64,000 nucleotides of DNA, taken from Alistipes provencensis. Lineage in GTDB: Bacteria > Bacteroidota > Bacteroidia > Bacteroidales > Rikenellaceae. Under the pieces are notes generated by a model. The model did no database searches. It was given only the letters and a program-made list of their open reading frames with translations, and was not told the origin of the DNA. Location: contig NZ_LT559262.1 in the NCBI RefSeq assembly GCF_900083545.1, positions 1,464,397 to 1,528,396 of the forward strand, given 5' to 3'. Position numbers and translations under genes: made by a program. Of this stretch, positions 27,215 to 35,644 are shown one piece after another (within the stretch, counting starts at the first letter, position 1; every line of letters begins with the position of its first letter).

Positions 27215-28746
27215 AGTTCGATGTTTTTCCGCATGAGGTAATCCACCGTCCGGGCGATGTCACGGTATTTCGGCGTGTCGTCCCGGAAAGCGGGGAAGAA
27301 GGCCCTGATCTGGTCGTATATTTCGCGCGACGCGGGTGCCAGCCGGTCGGCGGCGGCGAGGCAGTCGACGGCCTGCACGATGGCCATGAAGTGGATCGCC
27401 ATGACCTGATAGCCGTTCTCGACAACCGTGCGGGCGATCAGTGCCGAGTTCGTGCCCATGCTGACGATGTCTTGGTTGTCGTTGTTGTTGGGGATGCTGT
27501 GGACATAGTTGGGCATCGACAGCGTCTGGCATTCGGCCGTCGTGGAGGTCGCCGTGAACTGCGACGCTTGCAGCCCGTAGTTGAGTCCCAGCTCGCCCAT
27601 GTTGACGAACGGAGGCAGGATGCCGTTGATGCGGTCGTGGAACAGGTAGTTGAGCTGACGTTCGGCGAGCATCGTGAGCTTGGTGACGGCGATTTTGAGC
27701 TTGTCCATCTCGAACGAAACATAGTCGCCGTGGAAATTGCCGCCGTGGTATACGTTCTCCGTCGTCGGATTGACGATCGGGTTGTCGCAGGCCGAGTTCA
27801 GTTCCCCGACGAGGACGCTTTCCGCCTGTTCGAGCGTGTCGCGGACCGGGCCGAGCACCTGCGGAACGCAGCGCAGCGAGTAGTAGGGCTGGACCTTGTG
27901 TTTGAAAACGGCTTCGCCGTCGTGGGCCCCGTCGTAGAGTTCGGCCTGCCGGTCGCGCATGCTGCGGCTTCCTGCGAGCCATTTGCGCATGAAGGCCGCC
28001 ACGACCTGCTGCCCTTCGTGGTGTTTGACGGCGTTGATCTCTTCGGAGAGGAAGTCGTCGTACGATCCGGCGATCTCGTTGACGAGGGCCGAGGCGACGC
28101 ACCCCCAGCCCAGCAGCCGTTTGGCCAAGATGATGTTGTTGAGCCCGATGCCCGTCATCACGGAGGTGCCGTTGGTGATGCACAGCCCTTCGCGGATGTG
28201 GATCGACATGGGGCGCAGGTTCTCCTCGCGCAGCACCTCGCCGGCCGACCGCCATTCGCCGTGGTAGTGGACCTCACCTTCGCCGATGAGCGCAAGGGCC
28301 AAATGGGCCAACTGCACCAGATCGCCGCTGGCCCCGACGGAGCCGTGACGCGGGATCATCGGGTAAATTCCCCGGTTGAGGAACTCGACGAGCAGGTCGG
28401 CGACCGAGACATGGATGCCCGAATAGCCCTGCACGAGCGTACCCAGACGGGCCACGATCACGGCCCGCACGTCGGTGTCGCACAGCGGGTCGCCGGCGCC
28501 CGTGGCGTGGCTGCGGATGATGTTGTACTGCAGTTCGGAGAGGTGCCGGTCGCTGATGCGCCATTGCGCCATCGGTCCGAACCCGGTGTTGATGCCGTAG
28601 ATGACCTTGTTGGCGGCGAATCGTTTCAGGAAATCGTAACACGCCCCGATTCGTTTTCGGGCGCCGTCGGACAGGGCGAGCGGTTCGTTCCCGAAGACGA
28701 CTCGTCCCAGCTCCTGCAATGAAAGTTGTAGATCGTAAATTACCAT
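27211..28746 (-). CDS. Aromatic amino acid lyase, probable tyrosine ammonia-lyase
   Basis: 511 residues of the HAL/PAL/TAL family. The MIO cofactor tripeptide Ala-Ser-Gly is at 139-141 in GSVGASGDLVQL. The substrate-selectivity region reads YNIIRSHATGAGDP, and EMDKLKI and NNNDNQDIVSMG follow. These closely resemble the Flavobacterium johnsoniae tyrosine lyase as I remember it, rather than histidine lyases. It would make 4-coumarate, the usual aryl starter of flexirubins. It is the first clearly biosynthetic gene of the operon. Substrate is inferred from resemblance and context. Confidence 0.85.
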   Translation of the reverse strand: MVIYDLQLSLQELGRVVFGNEPLALSDGARKRIGACYDFLKRFAANKVIYGINTGFGPMAQWRISDRHLSELQYNIIRSHATGAGDPLCDTDVRAVIVARLGTLVQGYSGIHVSVADLLVEFLNRGIYPMIPRHGSVGASGDLVQLAHLALALIGEGEVHYHGEWRSAGEVLREENLRPMSIHIREGLCITNGTSVMTGIGLNNIILAKRLLGWGCVASALVNEIAGSYDDFLSEEINAVKHHEGQQVVAAFMRKWLAGSRSMRDRQAELYDGAHDGEAVFKHKVQPYYSLRCVPQVLGPVRDTLEQAESVLVGELNSACDNPIVNPTTENVYHGGNFHGDYVSFEMDKLKIAVTKLTMLAERQLNYLFHDRINGILPPFVNMGELGLNYGLQASQFTATSTTAECQTLSMPNYVHSIPNNNDNQDIVSMGTNSALIARTVVENGYQVMAIHFMAIVQAVDCLAAADRLAPASREIYDQIRAFFPAFRDDTPKYRDIARTVDYLMRKNIEL

Positions 28747-28781
28747 GGTATGCCGAAAAAATCAGGAATCCCTTCCGGCCG

Positions 28782-29366
28782 TTATTTGTATTTGTAATAG
28801 GCTTTCATCGCCTGATAGAGCGCATTGGCCCAGTAGTTCCGGAGTCCGAAGCCTCCGGGTTTTCCGGCGGCCGGGATGCAGCTCTCGATTTTGCGCGAGG
28901 CGATGTCGAAGACGACGAAATAGAAACTCCCGCGGCTGTCCCGCTTGTCCAGCAGGTTGGCCACGATGACGGCTCCGCGCCCTTCGGTCTGCGGAAGTTC
29001 GTAGCCTGCGATCTGCGTTTCGATCTGCGGGAGGCAGTCGTAGTTGGGGTCTTCGTAAAGCAGCCGGTGTTCATTCCCGTCCTCGGAGACCGGGATGGCA
29101 TTTTTCGTCGCGCGTTTTGCGACGGCGAGTTCTTTCGTCGTGATCGGCAGCCGCATGAATTTGGCGACGTCGTATTTCTGGCCTTCGGAGATGAAAAGGT
29201 CGTTGATCTTGTTGAATGCGAAGAGGAATTCAGTGTCCGATTCGTCTGCACCGCAAACCTTTACCAGCGAAAAGTCCACGCCGTAGAAGACGACGGGGGT
29301 TTTCTGCGCGAAGGCGTTCATTGTTCCGATAATCAGGAAACACAGGAGAAGGAGCTGTTTTTTCAT
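28782..29366 (-). CDS. Hypothetical secreted protein
   Basis: 194 residues with a clean signal peptide (MKKQLLLLCFLIIGTMNAFAQ). The rest is a globular domain with repeated V-hydrophobic strands, such as VIVANLLDK and FYFVVFDIAS, and a GGFGLRNYWANALYQ C-terminus. I do not recognise the family. It sits 35 bp upstream of the ammonia-lyase on the same strand, so it may be the first gene of the pigment transcript. Its product would be periplasmic or cell-surface. Confidence 0.7.
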   Translation of the reverse strand: MKKQLLLLCFLIIGTMNAFAQKTPVVFYGVDFSLVKVCGADESDTEFLFAFNKINDLFISEGQKYDVAKFMRLPITTKELAVAKRATKNAIPVSEDGNEHRLLYEDPNYDCLPQIETQIAGYELPQTEGRGAVIVANLLDKRDSRGSFYFVVFDIASRKIESCIPAAGKPGGFGLRNYWANALYQAMKAYYKYK

Positions 29367-29381
29367 CGTCGTAAATTTTTG

Positions 29382-29415
29382 TAAAGGTATTAAATTATTT
29401 TCAGATAATATGCAA
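29382..29415 (-). promoter_or_regulatory. Weak candidate promoter upstream of the secreted protein and pigment operon
   Basis: On the minus strand TACCTTTA (one mismatch to TAnnTTTG) lies 16 nt before the ATG. A TTTG lies about 23 nt upstream, longer than the usual spacing of about 19. This is the only candidate seen near the operon head. Confidence 0.3.
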
Positions 29416-29452
29416 AAAAAGGCGATGAATGGAGCGCAGGGGCATTTCCGAT

Positions 29453-29484
29453 AAAACGGCCAGACAACAAGTGTCTGGCCGTTT
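29453..29484 (-). terminator. Rho-independent terminator after the MuiA-family gene
   Basis: A perfect 13-bp stem (29454-29466 with 29472-29484) with a 5-nt loop is followed on the minus strand by a short T-rich run. It separates the MuiA gene from the downstream secreted-protein/pigment transcript. Confidence 0.8.
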
Positions 29485-29504
29485 CCCTATTTGCGGGGCC
29501 GATA

Positions 29505-31409
29505 TTACTCGATCGCGAGGCTCCGGCCCTTGGGGTATTTCACGGCGTAACGCAGTTTCAGTTCGCGCTGTTCGCCGGGTTTCAGCTCCAGCCTCCAGAT
29601 GACCGTTCCGCTCTCCTTGTCCAGCGTTCCGCCGCTCAGCTCCTCCTCGGTGACGGTGATCGAGCTGTTGCGCGATACGGGCAGTTGGTCCGTGAGCATC
29701 AGCACCACGGGCTCCGTGCGGGTGTTGCGGACGGTCAGTTTCCACCCTACGGTCTGGGTCTGGTTCGAACCGATGGCCCGGCGTGCCGAGTAGTCGCTCT
29801 CCTTCGTGCGCTCGATGCGGATGCCCCGGTCGCGGCCCATCGAGAAACGGAGCGTGTCGCCGGCCTCCCGGGGGCTGAGGATGCTCTTGCCGACGAACGT
29901 GTTCTCGAAATAGATATTGGCTTCGCCCTCCAGCAGATTGAGTTTCGCCCAGTCGGTGGCCTCCGCCATGAGGAAAGCGTCCTTGTCGATCTTCGGTGTC
30001 GACTGGTAGGTGTATGCCGCCGGGAGGCGGTAGCGCCCGATCTCGGCCGCCACGCTCTTGCCGTCGGAGGGGATGGTGTAGGGCTGTCTGATTTCGAACT
30101 CGTAACCCAACTGGGTCTGTGTCTGCCCCACCTCCATCATGTCGCTCGCTGCGTCAGATTCGGCAAACTCCAACTCTACCGTCCGGGTTGCCGCTTTGTT
30201 GCGGGCCTGTACGCCTGCGACACGGCCTGTGAGAGCCGCGGAAGGAGCGCTGCCGTATCCCGTGACGACGACTTCATCCAATTGTGCGTTGTCCTCTTGC
30301 ATCACGACGTTCATCGTGTTGCCCGCGATGGCGCGTGTCTGGGACTTGTAGCCGATGTAGTTGAATTGCAGGCTTGAAGCTCCGTTGGGCACGGTGACCG
30401 AGTAACGCCCCTGCACATCGGTCGAGGTCCCGACGGTGGTGCCCGGAACGAGGACGCTGGCGCCTATGAGCGGTTCGCGCTGTTCGTCGAGCACCGTTCC
30501 CGACACGGTGTTGCTCGTCAGGCCGGGGTTGTAGCGCGGCGGGGCCATCCCGTAGTCGAGCCACCATGTTTTCAGTTGCGGGGCGATGCTTCCCGTCGTG
30601 GGGTTCGACGAGGAGAGCGTCAGGTCGACGTTCTTCCACTCCTCTCGGGTGTTCTGGAAAATGTTGGCTTTGTAGGAGATCTCCACGGGTTCCGACAGCC
30701 CGCCCGAACGGATGTCGTAGGAAGGGAACCACCCGGCGTTGCGGACGTAGTAGGTCAGCGTGAACGCCCCCTTGCAGGCTGCCGGGGCCTCGATCCGCAC
30801 CTCCACCTCGCTCATCGGGGCCGACTGCCTGCCGCCCAGTTGCGTCAGATCCGCAGTTACCTGCCGTTCGCGGTCACTGAGCGCTTTCATCTGCCCGTCC
30901 AGCTCCAACATCCGGCGTTTGAGCTCCTGCATCCGGGAGGCGTAATATTCGTTGAGTTCCTTGATGGCCGCCAGCGGGGTCGCCACATTGCGGTTGCCCA
31001 CCGAACAGTTGACCTTCAGCAGGTCGGTTTCCGCATCGATCACCGCACGCGCGGCCTGCTGTTGCTGTTGCTGCTGCCGGATTTTGGCAAGCTCCTGCTC
31101 CAGCGCCTTCTGGCGGGTCGAACGTTCGAGGCTGTCGGTGTGGTTGAAGAGTCGGTTGACGGCCGTCACGGTGAATTTGCCTTTGGCGGCGACCTGCATG
31201 CTCTTGTCGTCGAGGTAGGGCGAGAGGCCCGTGAAGACGACGGTCGAATTTCCGGCCGGGATGTCGACCTGTTTGGTGCGCGTCACCTGCGCCCCGTCGA
31301 TGAAGAGAGTGACTTTTTCGACGGAGGTCTTCACCTTCGTCTGTCCCGAGGCCGGGACGGCGGCCGCTGTGCAGATGCCCAGCAGCAGTAACATACGCTT
31401 CATGCCCAT
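29505..31409 (-). CDS. MuiA/DUF4139-family protein with SusC-like carboxypeptidase-regulatory insert
   Basis: 634 residues; MKRM two codons in is an alternative start. A signal peptide is followed by an N-terminal DUF4140-like domain (about 30-125), a Gln-rich coiled coil (about 100-120) and the DUF4139 beta-rich region. Between about residues 300 and 400 lies an inserted carboxypeptidase-D-like domain (VSGTVLDEQREPLIGASV to IGYKSQTR) continuing into LDEVVVTGYG, the start of a TonB-receptor plug. That combination is normal at the N-terminus of SusC receptors, not here. Probably periplasmic or outer-membrane associated; role unknown. Confidence 0.8.
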   Translation of the reverse strand: MGMKRMLLLLGICTAAAVPASGQTKVKTSVEKVTLFIDGAQVTRTKQVDIPAGNSTVVFTGLSPYLDDKSMQVAAKGKFTVTAVNRLFNHTDSLERSTRQKALEQELAKIRQQQQQQQAARAVIDAETDLLKVNCSVGNRNVATPLAAIKELNEYYASRMQELKRRMLELDGQMKALSDRERQVTADLTQLGGRQSAPMSEVEVRIEAPAACKGAFTLTYYVRNAGWFPSYDIRSGGLSEPVEISYKANIFQNTREEWKNVDLTLSSSNPTTGSIAPQLKTWWLDYGMAPPRYNPGLTSNTVSGTVLDEQREPLIGASVLVPGTTVGTSTDVQGRYSVTVPNGASSLQFNYIGYKSQTRAIAGNTMNVVMQEDNAQLDEVVVTGYGSAPSAALTGRVAGVQARNKAATRTVELEFAESDAASDMMEVGQTQTQLGYEFEIRQPYTIPSDGKSVAAEIGRYRLPAAYTYQSTPKIDKDAFLMAEATDWAKLNLLEGEANIYFENTFVGKSILSPREAGDTLRFSMGRDRGIRIERTKESDYSARRAIGSNQTQTVGWKLTVRNTRTEPVVLMLTDQLPVSRNSSITVTEEELSGGTLDKESGTVIWRLELKPGEQRELKLRYAVKYPKGRSLAIE

Positions 31410-31437
31410 AACTTTGCCTGTTTGGATTGGTTGCAGA

Positions 31438-31467
31438 CAAAGTTAAGAAAATATTCCGGACGGGCAA
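31438..31467 (-). promoter_or_regulatory. Sigma-ABfr-type promoter of the MuiA-family gene
   Basis: On the minus strand TTG, exactly 19 nt, then TAACTTTG. It overlaps the hairpin that ends the arginine transcript. Confidence 0.65.
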
Positions 31468-31478
31468 GCGTCCGGAAT
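31453..31478 (-). terminator. Terminator of the arginine operon
   Basis: A perfect 10-bp stem (31453-31462 with 31469-31478), 6-nt loop, followed on the minus strand by ATTTTCTT. It begins 2 bp after the argH stop codon at 31481. Confidence 0.75.
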
Positions 31479-31480
31479 TT

Positions 31481-32864
31481 CTATTCGAACTCTTCGAGTA
31501 CGCGCTCCATCTTCTGCCGGATTTGGGCCGTGCAGAGGTTGCCGATGCTGCCTTCGTGGGTGTGGTGCACCTCGCGGGTGGGGCGGTATTCGCCTTTCTG
31601 TACGGCCATGCCCACCTCTTTGTAGGCTTCGCGGAAGGGCGTGCCTTGCAAAACGAGCCGGTTGACGTCCTCCACCGTGAAGAGGTAGTCGTATTTCCGG
31701 TCGTCGAGGATCTGCTCGTTGACGCGCAGGTGCGCCAGCATGAAGTCGCACATCCGGAGCGTGCGCTTGATCTCGGTCGTCGCCGGGAAGAGGATGTCCT
31801 TCATCAGTTGCAGGTCGCGGTGATAACCCACCGGGAGGTTGGTCGTCAGCAGCGCGATTTCGTTGGGTACCGACTGGAGGCGGTTGCAGCGTCCGCGCAT
31901 GATCTCGAAGACGTCGGGATTCTTCTTGTGGGGCATGATGCTCGACCCGGTGGTCAGCTCGTCGGGCAGCGACAGGAAACCGAAATTCTGGCTCATGAAC
32001 AGGCAGGCGTCCATCGCCAGCCGGCCTACGGTCGCGGCCACGGCGGCAATGGCGGCCGCTGCGGCGCGTTCGCTCTTGCCGCGCCCTCCCCCCCTGTCTT
32101 TTCTCCCCACCTGGTTGGTTATACGCGCCGGCAATGGCGGCCGCTGCGGCGCGTTCGCTCTTGCCGCGGCTCATCTGCGCCGCCACGACGTTGTAGTGCA
32201 GCGCTTCGAATTCCAGCAGGCGGGTGGTCATCGTGCGGTCGAGCGGGAACGACGAGCCGTACCCGGCGGCCGAACCCAGCGGGTTCTGGTTGGCGATGTG
32301 CCATGCCGCGGCTACCAGCCGCATGTCGTCGACGAGCGTCTCGGCATAGGCCCCGAACCAAAGCCCGAACGACGAGGGCATGGCGATCTGCAGGTGGGTG
32401 TATCCCGGCATCAGCACCGCCTTGTAACGTTCGCTGAGTTCTTGCAGCCGGTCGAAGACGACCTTCACGGCGTCGGCCGTCTGCCGCAGTTCGTCGCGCA
32501 GGAACAGTTTGAGGTCCACCAGCACTTGGTCGTTGCGCGAACGCCCCGAATGGATCTTCTTGCCCGCATCGCCCAGTCGGCGGGTGAGCATCAGCTCGAC
32601 CTGCGAATGGACGTCCTCGGTACCGGGCTCGATCTCGAAACGCCCGGCCTCGATCTCCGCGGCGATCTCCCGGAGCCCCGCCGTCAGCGTCGTGAGCTCT
32701 TCGGCGGTCAGCAGCCCGATTTTTTCCAGCATGGCGATATGGGCCAGCGACCCCTCGACGTCATAACGTGCCAGCCGCATATCCAGCTCGCGGTCGTCGC
32801 CCACGGTGTATTCCTCGATCATCTTGTCGGGTTCGAACCCCTTATCCCAAAGTTTTCCAGCCAT
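31481..32864 (-). pseudogene. argH: Argininosuccinate lyase, interrupted by an 85-bp frameshifting insertion
   Basis: ArgH cleaves argininosuccinate to arginine and fumarate. Translation from 32864 gives a normal N-terminus with RSRNDQVLVDLKLF up to about residue 232, then leaves frame. The C-terminal part, including the catalytic signature GSSIMPHKKNP, lies in another frame ending at 31481. Between them a 40-bp direct repeat (32044-32083 and 32129-32168) flanks 45 bp of foreign-looking sequence. Deleting one repeat plus the 45 bp (85 bp) restores one frame of about 432 residues, close to normal. As written it encodes a non-functional protein; an assembly error or a reversible insertion are alternatives. 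Confidence 0.85.
32044..32168. repeat. 40-bp direct repeat flanking a 45-bp insert inside argH
   Basis: Copies at 32044-32083 and 32129-32168 match over all 40 bp; the 45-bp spacer (32084-32128) is pyrimidine-rich on the + strand with a seven-C run. The repeat corresponds to the argH codons for GKSERAAAAAIA. Confidence 0.9.
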
Positions 32865-33921
32865 ATTCCTGTGCTAATTTTTCGATGTAATTTTCATAAA
32901 CGGCGATTCCCTCTTCGATCTCCGAGAGGAGTACGAATTCGTCCGCCGTGTGTGAACGTGACGACTGCCCGGGACCCATCTTGAGCGACGGGAAGGGCAT
33001 CAGCGCCATGTCCGACGTCGTGGGCGAGACATACGGGGTGCGCCCTGCGGCCCGTGCCGCCCGCATCAGCGGATGTTCTGCGCCGAGCGCCGAAGCCCGG
33101 ATGCGCGTCGAACGGGGCACGGCGTCGGATCGGATGGCTGCCCGCAGGATTTCCACCGTCTCCTCGTTGGTGTAGGCGTCCGTCGTGCGGACGTCCGCGA
33201 CGAAGCGGCAGCTGTCGGGCACCACGTTGTGCTGCGTTCCGGCTTCGATCTGCGTCACCGCGATCCCGATCGGCCCCAGCAGTTCCGACTCCCGTTCGAA
33301 GCGGAACGAGCGCAGCCGCGCGATGTCCTCCACGGCGATATAGAGGGCATTTATTCCCTCGCCGCGGGCCGCATGGCCGCTCTTGCCGTGCGCCGTGCAG
33401 TCCAGCACCACCAGCCCCCGCTCGCCTGCGGCGGCCTGCATGCCGGTTGGCTCGCCGACCAGCGCCATGTCGATTTTCCCCAGCGCGGGCAGCAGGGCAC
33501 GCATACCGTGCTCGCCCATGCACTCCTCCTCGGCCGAGATGGCCAGCACGAGGTTGAAGGGCAGCTCCCGCGTGCGGAAAGTTAGGAATGTCTGTATCAG
33601 GCTCACCGCCGAAGCCCCTGCGTCGTTGCTCCCGAGGCCGTACAGCCGGTCGCCTTCGATGACCGGCGTGAACGGGTCGCGCGTGTACGAAGCCGCCGGA
33701 CGCACCGTGTCGTGGTGCGAGTTCAGCAGCAGGGTCGGCCGCGCGGGGTCGAACCCTTCCGACCGTGCCCAGACGTTGTTCTCAAGCCGTTCGGGCGCCG
33801 CGCCGTGCTCCGCCAGATACCCGAAGATCAGCTCCGCGGTGCGCGCTTCGTCGCGCGAAAGCGACGGCGTTGCGATCAGCCTTTTCAGCAGCCCGATGGC
33901 TTCCGTGGTTTTCGTGTCCAT
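32842..33921 (-). CDS. M20 family deacylase of the arginine pathway (ArgE/DapE-like)
   Basis: 359 residues of the zinc-dependent M20 peptidase family. Metal/catalytic motifs: NSHHDTVRP, GSNDAGASAVS, SAEEECMGEHG and a late GPGQSSRSHTADEF. It lies between argB and argH and overlaps argH by 23 bp. In Bacteroidota this position belongs to the enzyme that removes the N-succinyl (or acetyl) group from acylcitrulline. Acyl preference is inferred from context. Confidence 0.85.
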   Translation of the reverse strand: MDTKTTEAIGLLKRLIATPSLSRDEARTAELIFGYLAEHGAAPERLENNVWARSEGFDPARPTLLLNSHHDTVRPAASYTRDPFTPVIEGDRLYGLGSNDAGASAVSLIQTFLTFRTRELPFNLVLAISAEEECMGEHGMRALLPALGKIDMALVGEPTGMQAAAGERGLVVLDCTAHGKSGHAARGEGINALYIAVEDIARLRSFRFERESELLGPIGIAVTQIEAGTQHNVVPDSCRFVADVRTTDAYTNEETVEILRAAIRSDAVPRSTRIRASALGAEHPLMRAARAAGRTPYVSPTTSDMALMPFPSLKMGPGQSSRSHTADEFVLLSEIEEGIAVYENYIEKLAQEYGWKTLG

Positions 33922-34688
33922 TATTTTATCACCGTTCCGGTGTCGTTCAGCAGGTTATCCGAATGCTTGATGGTGACGCTCCGAACCCCTTTCTCAATGG
34001 CTTTCAGGGCGTTTTCGATCTTGGGGATCATCCCCTTGCTCACCGTTCCGTCCTCCTTGAGCGGAGGGTAGGTCGCGGCCGTGATCTCGCGGATCAGCGT
34101 TGTGTCGTCCTCCGGGTCGCGCAGGACTCCGGCTTTCTCGAAGCAGAAAACCAGCTCCGTCGGGGCGATCTCCGCAGCGCCTAGCGCGATGGCCGAAGCC
34201 ACGCTGTCGGCGTTGCAGTTGAGCAGCGTCCCTTTCCCGTCGTGCATGATGGCCGAGAAGACGGGCGTGATACCCCCTTCCAGCAGCCGGCACAGCAGCG
34301 CGGAATCCACTCGCTCGATGTCGCCCACGAATCCGTAGTCGACCGGATGCGGGTCGCGGCGGCGGGCCGTGACAGCATTTCCGTCGGCTCCCGACAGCCC
34401 GAGGGCGTTGCATCCCGCGGCCTGAAGCCCCGCGACGACCTGCTTGTTGATCAACCCGGCGTAGACCATTGTCACCACGTCGAGCGTCCCCTTGTCGGTG
34501 ATGCGGCGTCCGTCGACCATCTGCACCTTCAGTTCCAGCCGCTCGGCCAGCCGCGTGGCCAGCTTCCCGCCGCCGTGAATCAGAATTTTCGGGTCTTCCA
34601 GCGCCGCGAACTCTTTCAGAAAGCGTTTCAGCGCCGCGGGGTTGTCGATGACGTTGCCGCCTATCTTTACGACCGTGATGCGTTCCAT
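33921..34688 (-). CDS. argB: N-acylglutamate (acetylglutamate) kinase
   Basis: 255 residues from MERITVVKIGGNV; the longer upstream frame is antisense to argF'. Amino-acid-kinase features are present: KIGGNVIDNP, IHGGGKLATRLAERL, and the SKGMIPKIENAL segment near the C-terminus. It phosphorylates N-acylglutamate, the second pathway step. Start and stop overlap the flanking genes by one base each, implying coupled translation. Confidence 0.93.
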   Translation of the reverse strand: MERITVVKIGGNVIDNPAALKRFLKEFAALEDPKILIHGGGKLATRLAERLELKVQMVDGRRITDKGTLDVVTMVYAGLINKQVVAGLQAAGCNALGLSGADGNAVTARRRDPHPVDYGFVGDIERVDSALLCRLLEGGITPVFSAIMHDGKGTLLNCNADSVASAIALGAAEIAPTELVFCFEKAGVLRDPEDDTTLIREITAATYPPLKEDGTVSKGMIPKIENALKAIEKGVRSVTIKHSDNLLNDTGTVIK

Positions 34689-35644
34689 TATTCCAGTCCC
34701 TCCAACAGTCGTTTCAATACCACTTGGGCCGATATCTCGCGGTTCGCCGCCTCGGGAATCACCAGCGAACGGGGCGATTCGATCACCTCGTCCGTGACGA
34801 TCATGTTGCGGCGGACGGGCAGGCAGTGCATGAAGTAAGCGTTGTTCGTGAGCGCCATTTTCTCCGTGTCCACCGTCCATGCACGGTCGCGCGAGAGCAC
34901 CTTGCTGTAGTTGGGGTCCGCGTAGGCGGCCCAGTTCTTGGCATAGACGAAGTCGGCGCCCTCGAGGGCCTTGCGCTGGTCGTATTCCACCCGGGCCGGG
35001 CCGACGAATTTCGGGTCGAGCTCGTACCCCTCGGGATGGGTGATGACGAAATCATAGTCCGCGGCGTTCATCCATTCGGCGAACGAGTTGGGCACGGCCT
35101 GCGGCAGGGCGTTGGGATGCGGGGCCCATGTCATCACGACCTTCGGGCGCTCCACGGCCTTATGCTCCTCGATGGTGATGAGGTCGGCGAAACTTTGCAG
35201 CGGATGGCGCGTCGCGGCCTCCATTGAGAAGACCGGGCGTCCCGAGTAACGGATGAACTGTTCCAGCACGCGCTCCTCGTAATCCTCGGCCTTGTCCGCG
35301 AAGCGCGCGAACGAGCGTACGCCGATCACATCGCAGTACGATCCCATCACGGGAATCGCCTCCAGCAGGTGTTCGGCCTTGTCGCCGTCCATCACCACGC
35401 CGCGTTCGGTCTCGAGTTTCCATGCTCCTTGGTTGACGTCGAGTACCATGACGTTCATCCCGAGGTTCATGGCGGCCTTCTGGGTCGAGAGCCGTGTGCG
35501 GAGGCTCGAGTTGAAGAAGAGCATCAGCAGTGTCTTGTTGCGCCCCAGTCCCGTGAACTGGAAGCGGTCGCGCTTGATCTCCATCGCTTCGGCGACGGCC
35601 GTCTTAAGGTCGCCGATGTCTTGTACGCAGGTAAACTTTTTCAT
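34688..35644 (-). CDS. N-succinylornithine carbamoyltransferase (ArgF'-type)
   Basis: 318 residues from MKKFTCVQDIGDL. The carbamoyl-phosphate loop is FFNSSLRTRLST, and HCLPVRRN is the signature near the C-terminus. It resembles the Bacteroides fragilis succinylornithine transcarbamylase, not ordinary OTC. At residue 90, which I recall as the Pro (succinyl) versus Glu (acetyl) specificity switch, this protein has Ala (GDKAEHLL), so acyl preference is uncertain. Part of the tightly packed argD-argF'-argB-argE' block. Confidence 0.88.
   Translation of the reverse strand: MKKFTCVQDIGDLKTAVAEAMEIKRDRFQFTGLGRNKTLLMLFFNSSLRTRLSTQKAAMNLGMNVMVLDVNQGAWKLETERGVVMDGDKAEHLLEAIPVMGSYCDVIGVRSFARFADKAEDYEERVLEQFIRYSGRPVFSMEAATRHPLQSFADLITIEEHKAVERPKVVMTWAPHPNALPQAVPNSFAEWMNAADYDFVITHPEGYELDPKFVGPARVEYDQRKALEGADFVYAKNWAAYADPNYSKVLSRDRAWTVDTEKMALTNNAYFMHCLPVRRNMIVTDEVIESPRSLVIPEAANREISAQVVLKRLLEGLE

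Larger units (their letters stand above)
7484..28746 (-). other. Aryl-polyene / flexirubin-type biosynthetic operon
   Basis: About 20 minus-strand genes in which most neighbours overlap by 1-13 bp, implying one transcript. The set contains an aromatic precursor supply (tyrosine ammonia-lyase, CoA ligase), an iterative FAS-like polyene machine (three KS, one chain-length factor, two ACP, KR, two FabZ-like hot-dog proteins, a thioesterase), tailoring (O-methyltransferase, FAD oxidoreductase, C45 hydrolase) and envelope delivery (LpxL-like and PlsC-like acyltransferases, LolA-like carrier, GT2, MMPL exporter). This matches the architecture known for aryl-polyene and flexirubin clusters. The product is inferred. 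Confidence 0.85.

Noticed and set aside
27211..28746. Histidine ammonia-lyase (HutH)
   Set aside because: No other hut genes nearby, first position in an aryl-polyene operon, and overall resemblance to tyrosine lyases of flexirubin producers.
32842..33921. DapE (succinyl-diaminopimelate desuccinylase) as an alternative for the M20 deacylase
   Set aside because: Position between argB and argH in a complete arginine block argues for the acylcitrulline/acylornithine deacylase, though the family alone cannot exclude DapE.
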